A stretch of 64,000 nt of DNA from Cohnella kolymensis (GTDB taxonomy: Bacteria > Bacillota > Bacilli > Paenibacillales > Paenibacillaceae). The notes beneath the pieces are model-generated. The model worked only from the letters and a program-made list of their open reading frames with translations. It was not told the DNA's origin and ran no database searches. Shown one piece after another: positions 35,222 to 44,113 of the stretch. Where the stretch lies: contig NZ_JXAL01000004.1 of assembly GCF_000829465.1 (NCBI RefSeq), positions 1 through 64,000 of the forward strand, in the 5' to 3' direction. The first letter of the stretch is position 1. Each line of letters starts with the position of its first letter. The position numbers were made by a program, and so were the translations under genes.

Positions 35222-36208
35222 CTAGCTCTTGAAACCTTCCGGATGGGTTCGATGCCAGTTCCATGAACTTGAGATGATATCCTCAAGCCTGCTGCGTGAC
35301 GGACTCCAGCCGAGCTCATCGCGCGCCCGGGCCGATGAGGCCACCAGTACCGCAGGATCTCCGGCACGACGGTCGCGGGTGACCGCCGGAATCGCATGGC
35401 CGGTAACGTGCCTCGCCGTTTCTATCACCTGCTTGACGGAATAGCCCAGCCCGTTGCCCAAATTATAGACCGCGCTCTCACCGCCTTGGCGCAGGCGATC
35501 GAGCGCAAGCAGATGCGCATCCGCCAAATCGCTCACATGAACGTAATCGCGGATGCATGTGCCGTCTTCCGTCGGATAATCGTCGCCGAAGACGGTTATG
35601 TGCTCGCGTTGTCCCAGCGCCACTTCCAGCACGAGAGGAACAAGGTGGGTTTCGGGATGATGATCCTCCCCGATTTTCCCGGACTCGTGTGCGCCCGCCG
35701 CGTTAAAATAACGTAAGGAGATGGATTTGATGCCATGAGCCGTATCGAACCAGCGTATCATCTTTTCCATGGCCAGCTTGGTTTCTCCGTACGCATTGGT
35801 CGGCACCGTCCGGTCGTATTCGTCGATCGGCACCCGTTCCGGCTCCCCGTAAGCCGCCGCAGTCGAAGAAAAGACGATCCTTTTGACACCGGCTTTTTTC
35901 ATCTGCTCAAGCAGGCATAATGTTCCATAAACGTTATTGTGGTAATACTTACCGGGGTCTTCCATGCTTTCGCCGACAAGAGAATTGGCCGCGAAGTGGA
36001 TGACGCCGTCGATGTCGTTCTCCCCGAATACTTGAGCAAGGAATTGTTCGTCCCGCAGGTCGCCGATATAGAGCTTGCCGCCAAGAACCGCCTGTTCATG
36101 GCCTTGATAAAGGCTGTCTGCGATAACGACTTCTTCACCTTTTTCCAGTAACGCCGCCACCGCGTGCGAACCGATATATCCCGCTCCACCCGTTACAAGC
36201 ACTGCCAT
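35222..36208 (-). CDS. galE: UDP-glucose 4-epimerase
   Basis: The 328-aa short-chain dehydrogenase has the NAD-binding GGAGYIGSH at its start, FSSTAAAYG (catalytic Ser region), the YGETKLAME active-site Tyr/Lys pair and LRYFNAAGA. It interconverts UDP-galactose and UDP-glucose. The ATG has GGGGGAGG and lies 2 nt after the galK stop; an upstream in-frame extension is rejected. Central gene of the Leloir operon. Confidence 0.95.
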   Translation of the reverse strand: MAVLVTGGAGYIGSHAVAALLEKGEEVVIADSLYQGHEQAVLGGKLYIGDLRDEQFLAQVFGENDIDGVIHFAANSLVGESMEDPGKYYHNNVYGTLCLLEQMKKAGVKRIVFSSTAAAYGEPERVPIDEYDRTVPTNAYGETKLAMEKMIRWFDTAHGIKSISLRYFNAAGAHESGKIGEDHHPETHLVPLVLEVALGQREHITVFGDDYPTEDGTCIRDYVHVSDLADAHLLALDRLRQGGESAVYNLGNGLGYSVKQVIETARHVTGHAIPAVTRDRRAGDPAVLVASSARARDELGWSPSRSRLEDIISSSWNWHRTHPEGFKS

Positions 36209-36210
36209 AT

Positions 36211-37392
36211 TTACGCCTCCCCCGTTAACTTTCGGACACCGTCGCCGATGTCGCAAACATAGAATGCCGGGCTTAATCCTGTCTCCCTTTTATATGTATT
36301 GCCTACATCCTGAATGAACCTCTCAACAGAATCCAGATGAACAAGGGATACCGTACATCCTCCGAAGCCTGCTCCGGTCATGCGGGAGCCCAGCACTCCA
36401 GGCACAAGCCGTGCGGCATTCACCATCGTATCCAGCTCGATGCCTGTCACTTCGTACAAGTCGCGAAGCGAATCATGAGAAGCATTCATCAGCCTGCCGA
36501 AAGCCGCGAGGTCGCCTTCGCCGAGCACCTGAATCGAGCGTGCTACGCGATCGATTTCTTCCACCACATGGCGCGCGCGCCGGCGAACGATATCGTCGGA
36601 AATCAAGTGCTCGTTCGCCACATACTGTTCCAAAGTCAACTGACCCAGCAGAGCAAGCTCCGGAAAAGCTTGCTGCAGCTCCTGCACCGCCTGCTCGCAT
36701 TCGGATCTGCGCTCGTTATATTTCGAATCTACTAAGCCGCGCCGCTTATTGGTATTGCCGATGACCAGCTTGTAATCACCGGATTGAAACGGGACCAGTT
36801 TGTACGCCAGCGTATCGCAATTCAACATGATGGCATGATCTTTACGCCCGTTGGCGACTGCGAACTGATCCATGATGCCGCATTTTACCCCGACAAACTC
36901 ATTCTCCGCATGCTGGCACCAGCGCGCAATTTCCACAGTGTCGGCCGGTTTTCCCTCCAAGCTGAGCAGCGCATAAGCGGTAACCACTTCAATGGACGCT
37001 GACGAGGACAAGCCGGCACCGTTCGGTATTTCCCCGTGAAACAGAAAATTGTATCCCCGGCTCAGCCGAATGCCTCTATGCCCGAGCTCCCAGACGATCC
37101 CTTTGGGGTAATTAATCCAATCGTCCTGCTCCGAAAAAGCAATCTGATCCATGGCGATCTCTTTGGTCAAGGCAAAATTGGTGGATGCGAATCCTAGCCG
37201 GCGGTCGGACCTCGGCGCTATCAGTAACGTCGTCCCGAAAGTGAGCGCGGCAGGAAAGACGGAGCCTCCGTTATAATCCGTATGTTCGCCGATCAGATTG
37301 ACCCGTCCCGGCGCTTGGAATACGGAAATGTCATCCGCCTTGCCTCCGAACCTCCAGACAAACTCCTGTTTCAAATGAGCGAGCTGTTCCAT
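36211..37392 (-). CDS. galK: galactokinase
   Basis: The 393-aa GHMP kinase shows the galactokinase signature GRVNLIGEHTDYNGG (about residues 25-39), the phosphate loop GAGLSSSASIEV (about 121-132) and the C-terminal SRMTGAGFGGCTVSLV. It phosphorylates galactose at C1. ATG 37392 fits the family length; ATG 37401 is possible. Upstream frame extension to 37527 is not supported. It is the first gene of the gal operon and begins about 110 nt after a terminator; a weak TATACT -10 is seen near 37430. Confidence 0.94.
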   Translation of the reverse strand: MEQLAHLKQEFVWRFGGKADDISVFQAPGRVNLIGEHTDYNGGSVFPAALTFGTTLLIAPRSDRRLGFASTNFALTKEIAMDQIAFSEQDDWINYPKGIVWELGHRGIRLSRGYNFLFHGEIPNGAGLSSSASIEVVTAYALLSLEGKPADTVEIARWCQHAENEFVGVKCGIMDQFAVANGRKDHAIMLNCDTLAYKLVPFQSGDYKLVIGNTNKRRGLVDSKYNERRSECEQAVQELQQAFPELALLGQLTLEQYVANEHLISDDIVRRRARHVVEEIDRVARSIQVLGEGDLAAFGRLMNASHDSLRDLYEVTGIELDTMVNAARLVPGVLGSRMTGAGFGGCTVSLVHLDSVERFIQDVGNTYKRETGLSPAFYVCDIGDGVRKLTGEA

Positions 37393-37495
37393 TACCCTCA
37401 TCTCTCCCCGGAAGGCCATGTTTCTCTTAAGTATATCGAAAAGGTTATAATCGCGAAATGGCGGAAAGTGCTTTTCATTTTTGCAAGTGAAAACC

Positions 37496-37522
37496 AAAAA
37501 AAGCCCAACCGCCGGATTGGGC
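37496..37522 (-). terminator. intrinsic terminator after the GT2 gene
   Basis: On the minus strand GCCCAA-TCCGGCGG-TTGGGC is followed by T7. It separates the PMT/GT2 unit from galK. Confidence 0.85.
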
Positions 37523-37544
37523 CACAAGTCGACTATTTATTGCA

Positions 37545-38537
37545 TCATGCGCGTTCGGTCGAATCGCTATGATCCCTCTGCGGCGCTTCGCCGGGACGGC
37601 TGCTGAAATTCAACTGATCGGACACGAGATACAGCGGCCGCCTTTTGGCTTCTTCGTAAATGCGTCCGATATACTCCCCCACTACCCCGAGCAGCGACAA
37701 AGTAATGCCGTGGAATAACAGGCTGATCGCGATCAACGAAGTCCAGCCCTGTGTCGTCGTCTCCGTGAAAAAATGCTGAAATAATACGACAATCAAATAA
37801 ACGAAGCCGGCCGCGGATAAAAGAAAACCGAGAATGCCCGCCAGTTTGAGCGGTTTCGTCGAAAAAGATGTGACCGCGTCGAGCGACAGCCGGATCATTT
37901 TGCGCAGCGGGTATTTCGTTTCTCCCGCCGCCCTTTCATCGCGGACATATTCCACCGAGGTCTGACGGAATCCCGCCCAGCTCACCATGCCCCGAATAAA
38001 GCGGCTGCGTTCTCGCATCTCGGACAGCGCATCGCACACTTTGCGATCCATCAGCCTGAAATCGCCGGTGTCTACCGGAATATTCACCGAAGTCATAGAG
38101 CGCAGAAAACGGTAGAACAATGAGGCTGTCGTTTTCTTAAACCAGGATTCGCCTCTGCGTTCGACCCTCCGCCCGTAAACCACATCAAAGCCTTCCCGCC
38201 AGCGTGCAACCATCTCGATAATCAGCTCCGGCGGGTCCTGCAGATCGGCGTCGATCAGCACAACCGCCCGTCCGGCGGCATAATCCATACCTGCAGTGAC
38301 CGCAATCTGATGCCCGAAGTTACGGGAAAATTCCACTAACTTCACACGCGAATCTTGCTCGCAAAAGCGTCGTACGATGGCGGATGTGCGGTCCCTGCTG
38401 CCGTCGTTCACGAATACGATCTCATAGGTTTCGTCGAACGTTTCCAATACCGCCGTCAATCTGCGATATGTAATTTCGATCACTTCTTCTTCGTTGTACA
38501 TCGGCACGACAACGGAAAGAAAACAATGCTGTTTCAA
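37545..38537 (-). CDS. GtrB/DPM1-like family 2 glycosyltransferase
   Basis: The 330-aa protein begins with a GT2 domain: SVVVPMYNEEEVI, FVNDGSRDRT and LIDADLQDPPELI (the DXD-like site), followed by the RGMVSW...RFIRG region and two C-terminal membrane helices (about residues 228-255 and 265-290). Members make polyprenyl-phosphate-linked sugars, for example undecaprenyl-phosphate glucose or mannose. The TTG start at 38537 has AAAGGGG. It directly follows the PMT-type mannosyltransferase gene, which would use such a lipid donor. Confidence 0.88.
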   Translation of the reverse strand: MKQHCFLSVVVPMYNEEEVIEITYRRLTAVLETFDETYEIVFVNDGSRDRTSAIVRRFCEQDSRVKLVEFSRNFGHQIAVTAGMDYAAGRAVVLIDADLQDPPELIIEMVARWREGFDVVYGRRVERRGESWFKKTTASLFYRFLRSMTSVNIPVDTGDFRLMDRKVCDALSEMRERSRFIRGMVSWAGFRQTSVEYVRDERAAGETKYPLRKMIRLSLDAVTSFSTKPLKLAGILGFLLSAAGFVYLIVVLFQHFFTETTTQGWTSLIAISLLFHGITLSLLGVVGEYIGRIYEEAKRRPLYLVSDQLNFSSRPGEAPQRDHSDSTERA

Positions 38538-38584
38538 CTTGTAAACCCCTTTCAATGCAGCGCCGGCTCTCGCAGGAATGCTTA

Positions 38585-40375
38585 TTAGAAACCCCAGCTT
38601 GGCAGCCAGCGGATGGCATCATTCATCCATGCCCGGGAAATTGTCATGCCGGTAAGCACCGGATAGAACCAGATCAACAGCACCGCCGCTGTGCAGACAA
38701 CTCCAGCCGTCCACCGGTAGCCGTAACGGCTGCGCTGTTCAACCCAACGGAAATTCCACACAAGGAACAATATAAGCAAAGGTACCATCGGAAAATAGTG
38801 ATACAAGAAAGTGATGCTTCGCGGCGCGACCATCCAAGGCACATAGAACGATAAAAAAGCGACACTCAGCGTGAGGACGATGCGATCCCTGCTTCGGAAT
38901 CCGAACCACCAAGCGGTCAGCATGGCCAGAAGCCCGCCCCACCAGACGACCGGATTGCCGATCGCGGCAATGCTTTGAGCTTGTCCATTAGGCAGGTCCT
39001 TGCCGCCGTAATACCATACCGGCCGCAGCATCAAGGGCCAGGTGTACCATTTGGATGAATACGGATGCTTTTCTTTCACACCTTTATGATAATGGTACAT
39101 ATCTTTCTGATACTGCCATAAATCTGTATAGTTATCGTCCTTTGCGGTTGCCTCTATGTACGGTTTGTAAGATACGGTGTAGATCCCGACAGGAATCGCA
39201 ATAAAGAAAATCATGCAGGCCATAAGCGTCAGCACGATCCGCCGGGCAGTTCCGCGCCGGCCATCCCTGCGCGCTTCCCGCCAGCGCCTGAACAGGGCGA
39301 AGCCCAGCAGAACGGCCAAGCCCGCGCCGCCGTACAGATAGTTCCATTTCACCGCAGCCGCGGCTCCGAAGAAAATGCCGCTGAGCGCCAGAGGCCCCAA
39401 GCTTCTGCGGAAACCCCCGCTTCGCCACTGCATCTCTCCGTATCGGTGCATCGCGTAGAACATGATAATGGTGAACGTAACTCCGAAAATATCAACGTTC
39501 GCCATGCGCGAATGAACGAGATGGAAGCCTTCCAGCACAAGCAGCAATGCCGCCAGAAAAGCGTATCTCGTACGCCCGAAATAGCCTTTGGCCACCGCAT
39601 AAAAAACGGGCACCATCAACGTTCCGAACACCGCCGCCATGAAACGCCAGCCGTAAGGAGTCATTCCGAACAAGTCCACTCCAAGGGATAACAACAGTTT
39701 CCCGAGCGGAGGATGAGTGTTCTCGTAAGGCTCCATTTTTTCAATGAACTCATATGCGGTTCGGCCATGATATATTTCGTCAAAATACATGCTGTTGCGG
39801 TAATCCGGACGGTACGGAGCAAGCTCTTGCTCGTCAAATACGAATTGGCCGCCGTCGGCTCCGTTTCCTGTTTCCCTCAGCGGTTCAATTTGGGCCGCTG
39901 CGAGCGGAGCTGCGCTTTCCTTATTAAAAAAGGCGGCTTCATATAAGCGATACCCGGTTCGTTCGGTAATAAACCTCATGTAACGCGTCTCAACCGGCTT
40001 GTCCTCATGCTTCCACGTGAACACGCGGTTTGTGTGATGTTCTACCTTTAAATAGAGTTCCCAATTTTGCCCGTCAGCCGACGATTCGATTTTCGTTTCG
40101 CCTTTGGCGCCGGGTCCTTCGTACAGATTAATGCGATCGACATGCTGCAGCCGGCCGAAATCCACAATAAAGCCTTCCCCGGCCTTTTCGGGCTTCCAGA
40201 AGGTTTGCGGCGCCGTACGCTCTCCTAAATCGGCAAAAGCCATTAAGCCGGCAATCAGCGTCAACAGCAGCACCAATACAACATCCAGCGGTTTCCATCG
40301 CCGATCCCCGCTCTCACCTAAATAGCCGCTTCCCCAATGAATCGGCGATGATCTGTAGGAATCCCTGTAGTCCAT
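38585..40375 (-). CDS. dolichyl-phosphate-mannose-protein mannosyltransferase-like (PMT, GT39) with discoidin-like loop
   Basis: The 596-aa protein has a first membrane helix (about residues 30-50), then an outer beta-domain (about 55-170) resembling an F5/8-type discoidin module inserted before the PMT core. The PMT hallmark MYFDEIYHGRTAYEF with the catalytic Asp-Glu, and ENTHPPLGKLLLSLG, follow (about 197-230), then about ten membrane segments. It probably transfers a sugar from a polyprenyl phosphate to secreted proteins. The start at 40375 has AGAGAGAGG; longer forms are possible. It heads a two-gene unit with the GT2 gene. Confidence 0.85.
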   Translation of the reverse strand: MDYRDSYRSSPIHWGSGYLGESGDRRWKPLDVVLVLLLTLIAGLMAFADLGERTAPQTFWKPEKAGEGFIVDFGRLQHVDRINLYEGPGAKGETKIESSADGQNWELYLKVEHHTNRVFTWKHEDKPVETRYMRFITERTGYRLYEAAFFNKESAAPLAAAQIEPLRETGNGADGGQFVFDEQELAPYRPDYRNSMYFDEIYHGRTAYEFIEKMEPYENTHPPLGKLLLSLGVDLFGMTPYGWRFMAAVFGTLMVPVFYAVAKGYFGRTRYAFLAALLLVLEGFHLVHSRMANVDIFGVTFTIIMFYAMHRYGEMQWRSGGFRRSLGPLALSGIFFGAAAAVKWNYLYGGAGLAVLLGFALFRRWREARRDGRRGTARRIVLTLMACMIFFIAIPVGIYTVSYKPYIEATAKDDNYTDLWQYQKDMYHYHKGVKEKHPYSSKWYTWPLMLRPVWYYGGKDLPNGQAQSIAAIGNPVVWWGGLLAMLTAWWFGFRSRDRIVLTLSVAFLSFYVPWMVAPRSITFLYHYFPMVPLLILFLVWNFRWVEQRSRYGYRWTAGVVCTAAVLLIWFYPVLTGMTISRAWMNDAIRWLPSWGF

Positions 40376-40443
40376 ATTTGTCCTCTCTCTCCACATGTTG
40401 CTGTCCCTATTGTAGACGAAAGCGCTGTCCTCGGAAAGACTAC

Positions 40444-40470
40444 GTTTCATTTTAATAGGGGGGAGGGTAA
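40444..40470 (+). promoter_or_regulatory. sigma-B-like promoter of the glsB/ytxH-type unit
   Basis: GTTTCA (40444-40449), a 15-nt spacer and GGGTAA (40465-40470) match the sigma-B consensus GTTTAA-N12-15-GGGTAT. It lies 65 nt before the start of the GlsB-like gene. Confidence 0.65.
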
Positions 40471-40534
40471 AGGTAAACAAGGACGGCATAACAAGCCAGA
40501 CGCCTTATACCGTTTGAAAAGGAGGTAGATCGGA

Positions 40535-40792
40535 ATGTGGGGAATCATCATCAGCATTGTCATGGCCGTTCTGATCGGCATCATCGGTGATTCGCTGGTC
40601 CGACACGATATGCCCGGCGGTGTGCTGGGTTCCATGATTGCCGGATTTGCCGGCGCATGGGTCGGGGCTTACCTTTTCGGTTCCTGGGGCCCTGAAATTG
40701 CAGGTTTTGCTGTCATACCGGCAATCATCGGTACGATGCTGTTCGTCTTTGTGCTGGGTTTGCTTGGTTCCGTGCTCCGCAGAGCGGCGTGA
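40535..40792 (+). CDS. GlsB/YeaQ/YmgE-family stress membrane protein
   Basis: The 85-aa protein is almost wholly hydrophobic with three helices and the family features GIIGDSLV, PGGVLGSMIAGFAGAWVG and a C-terminal glycine-rich helix. These transglycosylase-associated-like proteins accompany general stress responses but have no proven activity. A sigma-B-like promoter precedes it and a YtxH-type gene follows after 44 nt. The ATG has AAGGAGG. Confidence 0.88.
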   Translation: MWGIIISIVMAVLIGIIGDSLVRHDMPGGVLGSMIAGFAGAWVGAYLFGSWGPEIAGFAVIPAIIGTMLFVFVLGLLGSVLRRAA

Positions 40793-40836
40793 ATCGGCTG
40801 ACTAAACTATTCTGAAAGACCGAAGGAGGACTTCCC

Positions 40837-41166
40837 ATGGCTCAGACGAGTGAGAACAAAGGTGGAATGTTGAAAGGTGTTTTGATCGGAGGCGCGATCG
40901 GCGCAGCTGCCGGCATGCTTTTCGCCCCTAAACCGGGTCGTGAATTGCGCGGAGATATTAAGATGCGCTATATGGACGCACAGGATCGGACGAAACAAGC
41001 GCTGACTGATGCAGGCGCCAAGACCTCGGAGATGGTCCAGCAGGTTGGGCAGCAAGCGACGGATATTATGGCTAAAACCCGCTCCGCTGTAACTGCAGCC
41101 AAAGACGAAGTGCAGACCTGGAAAGAAGAGCAAAAAAACCCGAAAGACGGTTCAAGCTTTAATTAA
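40837..41166 (+). CDS. YtxH-domain general stress protein
   Basis: The 109-aa protein has the YtxH signature GVLIGGAIGAAAGMLFAPKP at its N-terminus (membrane helix ending in APKPG), followed by a long amphipathic helix rich in Ala, Lys and Glu. YtxH of B. subtilis is controlled by sigma-B and sigma-H. It lies 44 nt after the GlsB-like gene with AAGGAGG before the ATG, so both probably share the sigma-B promoter. Confidence 0.85.
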   Translation: MAQTSENKGGMLKGVLIGGAIGAAAGMLFAPKPGRELRGDIKMRYMDAQDRTKQALTDAGAKTSEMVQQVGQQATDIMAKTRSAVTAAKDEVQTWKEEQKNPKDGSSFN

Positions 41167-41199
41167 TCCGCAATTGTAAATCTCTCGGCAACAATAACA

Positions 41200-41236
41200 G
41201 GCCATACCCGGCGATTAATCGCCGGGATTTGGCCTA
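41200..41236 (+). terminator. hairpin after ytxH-type gene
   Basis: AGGCCA...TGGCCT flanks a CCCGGCGATTAATCGCCGGG inner stem. No long T tract follows, so termination strength is uncertain. Confidence 0.55.
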
Positions 41237-41265
41237 TCTTGTTGACTATGAAAGGGGAAAAGCAT

Positions 41266-41766
41266 ATGAAAACGAAACAGTTGATGATGCTTAGCGGCCC
41301 GTCGTCCCACGTGAAGGAAGCTTTATCTCAGCTCGGATTCGTTCGGGATTCCGTTATCCATCACTCGACTTTCCGTGCGGAATTGGAATCCACCAAAGGC
41401 GCCTACGTTTTCCAACTGCCCTATCAAGAGCAAGACGGAACGATAACGCTGGATGGTGAAGCTTCCTATTTCGACGGGGTTTCCGATTCCGACGTCCCCG
41501 AAGAGGTTCGCAACGTTGCTCTTGAGAGATGGTACGCTCTCCGCTCGCGCATTGTCGGTTCGGAGGGTAAAAAAGCGTATTCCCCGGATCGCGGCGACCG
41601 CCGCCCATCCGGTCCTACCGCCGCGAAGCCGATTGAGACCGCGAAGAACGGATCGATGGTCCAGGACTTCGAGGATATGGAGCGAATGGGCCGCGACCTG
41701 AGCCGGTTGAAAACCGGGCAGCAGCTCAAAGAAGAAGGCCTGATCGACGATCCGATCCAACATTAA
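41266..41766 (+). CDS. conserved hypothetical protein
   Basis: The 166-aa protein starts MKTKQLMMLSGPSSHVKEAL. It has an alpha/beta N-terminal half (about residues 1-85) and a charged, Pro/Lys/Asp-rich C-terminal part with GSMVQDFEDMERMGRDLSRL. No membrane segment, signal or known motif is visible. AGGGG lies 9 nt before the ATG. Its placement between stress genes and sigB suggests stress association, without direct proof. Confidence 0.55.
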   Translation: MKTKQLMMLSGPSSHVKEALSQLGFVRDSVIHHSTFRAELESTKGAYVFQLPYQEQDGTITLDGEASYFDGVSDSDVPEEVRNVALERWYALRSRIVGSEGKKAYSPDRGDRRPSGPTAAKPIETAKNGSMVQDFEDMERMGRDLSRLKTGQQLKEEGLIDDPIQH

Positions 41767-41777
41767 ATAGATGTACG

Positions 41778-41821
41778 CAAAGTCCCGCCCGGAGGCCAAA
41801 CGGCAGCCGGGCGGGACTTTG
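41778..41821 (+). terminator. intrinsic terminator
   Basis: GCAAAGTCCCGCCCGG and CCGGGCGGGACTTTG form a stem of about 15 bp around a 14-nt loop, directly after the hypothetical gene. Confidence 0.8.
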
Positions 41822-41881
41822 TCGTGCCCGAGCATACGAGAGGCATGGCATGGCAAGGACTCGGGAAACCCGCGCCCACAC

Positions 41882-41914
41882 AAAAAAAGCCGATGCCCCG
41901 GTTGGGGCATCGGC
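41882..41914 (-). terminator. intrinsic terminator
   Basis: On the minus strand GCCGATGCCCC-AACC-GGGGCATCGGC is followed by T7. It ends the 112-aa gene. Confidence 0.9.
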
Positions 41915-41922
41915 GAGTGAAT

Positions 41923-42261
41923 TTAGATGTACATAACGGCTTGTTCTTCATCCAGCATACTCCGCATCTGTTCGGCTGAAAGACGCGAGCTGAGCAATTC
42001 AGGTACATGGATGGGATCCTTGCCTTCTTTCTGAAGCTTTGAACTCTCCAGATGATACCCGTATTCCTTGGAAAGCGCATACATTTTGCAAAACTGCTCC
42101 GCCGCATCTACAGCTGCCCCGAGTGACTCGTACTCGGCGAGCTTGTTACCGAAACTCAGTGGGTTGACGCGGGCACCGATCGTCAAATGGTACCCTTCCT
42201 GCTTCTCCAATACGAAAATGTCACTTTCAGCGCACCGGATCCGATATTTTACCGTCATCAT
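41923..42261 (-). CDS. conserved hypothetical protein
   Basis: The 112-aa protein (MTVKYRIRCAESDIFVLEKQ from the second codon) is a soluble alpha/beta protein with a C-terminal acidic region (SAEQMRSMLDEEQAVMYI). No catalytic motif is recognised. Two successive ATGs are possible starts; AAGGAGTT lies upstream. It has its own terminator and lies downstream of sigB on the same strand, separated by a long hairpin. Confidence 0.6.
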   Translation of the reverse strand: MMTVKYRIRCAESDIFVLEKQEGYHLTIGARVNPLSFGNKLAEYESLGAAVDAAEQFCKMYALSKEYGYHLESSKLQKEGKDPIHVPELLSSRLSAEQMRSMLDEEQAVMYI

Positions 42262-42343
42262 TTACAACTCCTTTACGGAAATTGGGGATTGCCGGTATAG
42301 AATATTACCCCCCACAGAAGGGATGAAACGGGATGCCGCAACA

Positions 42344-42417
42344 TTAAAAAACCATTTGAGAAGCGGTTCGGCGCTGATTGATCGCTCGAGTGAATGCCGC
42401 TTATCAAATGGTTTTTA
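42344..42417. terminator. long hairpin terminator after sigB
   Basis: AAAAACCATTTGA...TCAAATGGTTTTT pairs over 13 bp with a further GAAGCGG/CCGCTT segment. T runs follow on both strands. It lies just downstream of the sigB stop. Confidence 0.75.
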
Positions 42418-42423
42418 TCTTTT

Positions 42424-43200
42424 TTATTCATCCTCATCGGCGTGTTCGGCCAGAAGCTGCTTGAGCTTGTCGATCGCTCTTTTTTGGATGCGTGAGATGC
42501 TCATCTGGGAGACGCCGAGTTCATCGGCAATGGACCGCTGCGACAGCCCACTCTCGAACACCATCAACAGTACTTGCCGTTCCTCCGGCTTCAGCTGCTC
42601 CATCGCTTCCTCAAGATCAAGCTTCCTCTCCAGCGCGCTGAAATCGTCGATTGGAGAACCTATCAATTCGCCTAACACGGCCGTATTCTCATCATCCGAG
42701 ATGGGCGTGTCCAAGGATACATAATGGTATAAGTCCCTGCCCGCTAGAATCTCGAGCGTTTCTTCCGTTTCCAGTCCGAGATACGCCGCAATTTCTTCTA
42801 CGTTAGGAGAGCGCTCGAGGGTGACCATCAACTCGTCTATGGCCTGCTGCACGACGAGCCCCTTCTCCTTAATCCGCCGAGGAACTTGCACATACCAGGA
42901 CTTGTCCCTCAAGTAGTTTTTCATGTGGCCGATAATGCTTTTCATCGCATACGGTTCGAACGGCATTCCGAGCTCGGGGTCGAACTGCTTCAGAAGCCGG
43001 AACAACGACATTTGCCCTACTTGGAACAAATCGTCGAACAGATCAGGACGATTGCGCGACATTTTGTTTGCCGCCATTTTAACCATCGGTTCATAATTGC
43101 GGATCAGCCATTCGGCCAAATCGTTGGCAAGCGTCTTTTGATATTCCAGTAGTACCTTAATCGCGTCGTCGGGCATACGCGCGGATTGTGGTGAACTCAT
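42424..43200 (-). CDS. sigB: RNA polymerase sigma factor SigB
   Basis: The 258-aa group-3 sigma factor contains region 2 (DLFQVGQMSLFRLLKQFDPELG, PFEPYAMKSIIGHMKNYLRD), region 3 (ERSPNVEEIAAYLGLE) and region 4 (LSQRSIADELGVSQMSISRIQ). It directs RNA polymerase to GTTTAA/GGGTAT promoters of the general stress regulon. It overlaps rsbW by 4 nt in the rsbV-rsbW-sigB operon, and a sigma-B-like promoter upstream of rsbV suggests autoregulation. Confidence 0.95.
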   Translation of the reverse strand: MSSPQSARMPDDAIKVLLEYQKTLANDLAEWLIRNYEPMVKMAANKMSRNRPDLFDDLFQVGQMSLFRLLKQFDPELGMPFEPYAMKSIIGHMKNYLRDKSWYVQVPRRIKEKGLVVQQAIDELMVTLERSPNVEEIAAYLGLETEETLEILAGRDLYHYVSLDTPISDDENTAVLGELIGSPIDDFSALERKLDLEEAMEQLKPEERQVLLMVFESGLSQRSIADELGVSQMSISRIQKRAIDKLKQLLAEHADEDE

Positions 43201-43637
43201 GCGGATTCTTCCGTCGACATCCTTTTCTTGGTCAGCACTACCGCCGTGCCCCCATTATGATGTACTTCAACCCGGTCCATTAGCGCTTGCATCAAATACA
43301 GACCCAATCCGCCCGACTGGATTTCGTCAATGGACTTGCCGTGAAGGGAAGGCGATTCTTTGGTATCGGCAGCGGTGAAGCTCATGCCGTTATCCCTTAC
43401 CGTTATGGTCAATTCTTCGACGCCAACGACGAATTGTATCTCAATCTGCCCATCTTCTCCGCCGTAGGCATGAAGGACGGCATTATTACAAGCTTCGGAA
43501 ACCGCTACTTTCATATCTTCGATTTCCTCGAACGTAAATCTCATCTTACTTGCGATTCCATACAAGGTAAGCCGGACCAAGTCGACGAACTGGGCTTGTG
43601 CCGGTACAGTCAGCGTAACATCTCTATCTTTTGTCAT
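43197..43637 (-). CDS. rsbW: anti-sigma-B factor / serine kinase RsbW
   Basis: The 146-aa GHKL-fold kinase has the N box KVAVSEACNNAVLHAY, the G1 box VRDNGMSF and the G2 region SGGLGLYLMQALMD. It sequesters SigB and inactivates RsbV by phosphorylation. The start ATG lies 34 nt after the rsbV stop and has GAGGAGA. Length is slightly below the B. subtilis protein. Confidence 0.95.
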   Translation of the reverse strand: MTKDRDVTLTVPAQAQFVDLVRLTLYGIASKMRFTFEEIEDMKVAVSEACNNAVLHAYGGEDGQIEIQFVVGVEELTITVRDNGMSFTAADTKESPSLHGKSIDEIQSGGLGLYLMQALMDRVEVHHNGGTAVVLTKKRMSTEESA

Positions 43638-43671
43638 GGATGGGTCTCCTCATTCCTCTCTTTGTGATCGC

Positions 43672-43992
43672 TTATTCCGCCTTCGCAAGAAACGGAGTAA
43701 TGCCTGTCATGTCGAACAGCTTGCGAATATTGTTCGGAACATGCTCTACGTCAAAAGGAGCGTTACGCGCGTGGCGTGCCTTTACAACGGATATGAGAAT
43801 TCCGATCCCGGTGCTGTCGATATATTTCAAATCCCGAAGGTTAAGCGTCAACCTCCTGTCGGACAACTCCATCAAAGGTTCCATGGCTGCTCTCATTTGC
43901 GATGCGACCTCAAGATCGAGTTCTCCGCTTACAAAGACGATCGTCTGGCCCTCCCGATTTTCTGTGCGCAGCGAGAATTTATTAGATAACAT
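43672..43992 (-). CDS. rsbV: anti-anti-sigma factor RsbV
   Basis: The 106-aa STAS protein has the phosphorylation site in YIDSTGIGIL (Ser about residue 57), with ELDLEVASQM earlier. Unphosphorylated RsbV displaces SigB from RsbW. It is the first gene of the operon; the ATG has GAAGGGAGA, and a sigma-B-like promoter lies about 70 nt upstream. Confidence 0.95.
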   Translation of the reverse strand: MLSNKFSLRTENREGQTIVFVSGELDLEVASQMRAAMEPLMELSDRRLTLNLRDLKYIDSTGIGILISVVKARHARNAPFDVEHVPNNIRKLFDMTGITPFLAKAE

Positions 43993-44062
43993 GAAAATCT
44001 CCCTTCTTCCTTCTACATGGAACGGAATTTACTTGGTTTAAAAAAGTGCTCTAAGTTTGTTA

Positions 44063-44088
44063 TAACCCGAATCTTTTCACTTTGAAAC
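44063..44088 (-). promoter_or_regulatory. sigma-B-like promoter of rsbV-rsbW-sigB
   Basis: The minus strand reads GTTTCA, a 14-nt spacer and GGGTTA, 71 nt before the rsbV ATG. The same -35 GTTTCA recurs upstream of two other stress genes in the window. Confidence 0.7.
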
Positions 44089-44113
44089 ATAAAAAATTTA
44101 TCATAATATGGAA

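Noticed and set aside
35206-35397. N-terminal extension of galT
   Set aside because: It overlaps galE and has no ribosome binding site; ATG 35205 has GGGGAGG.
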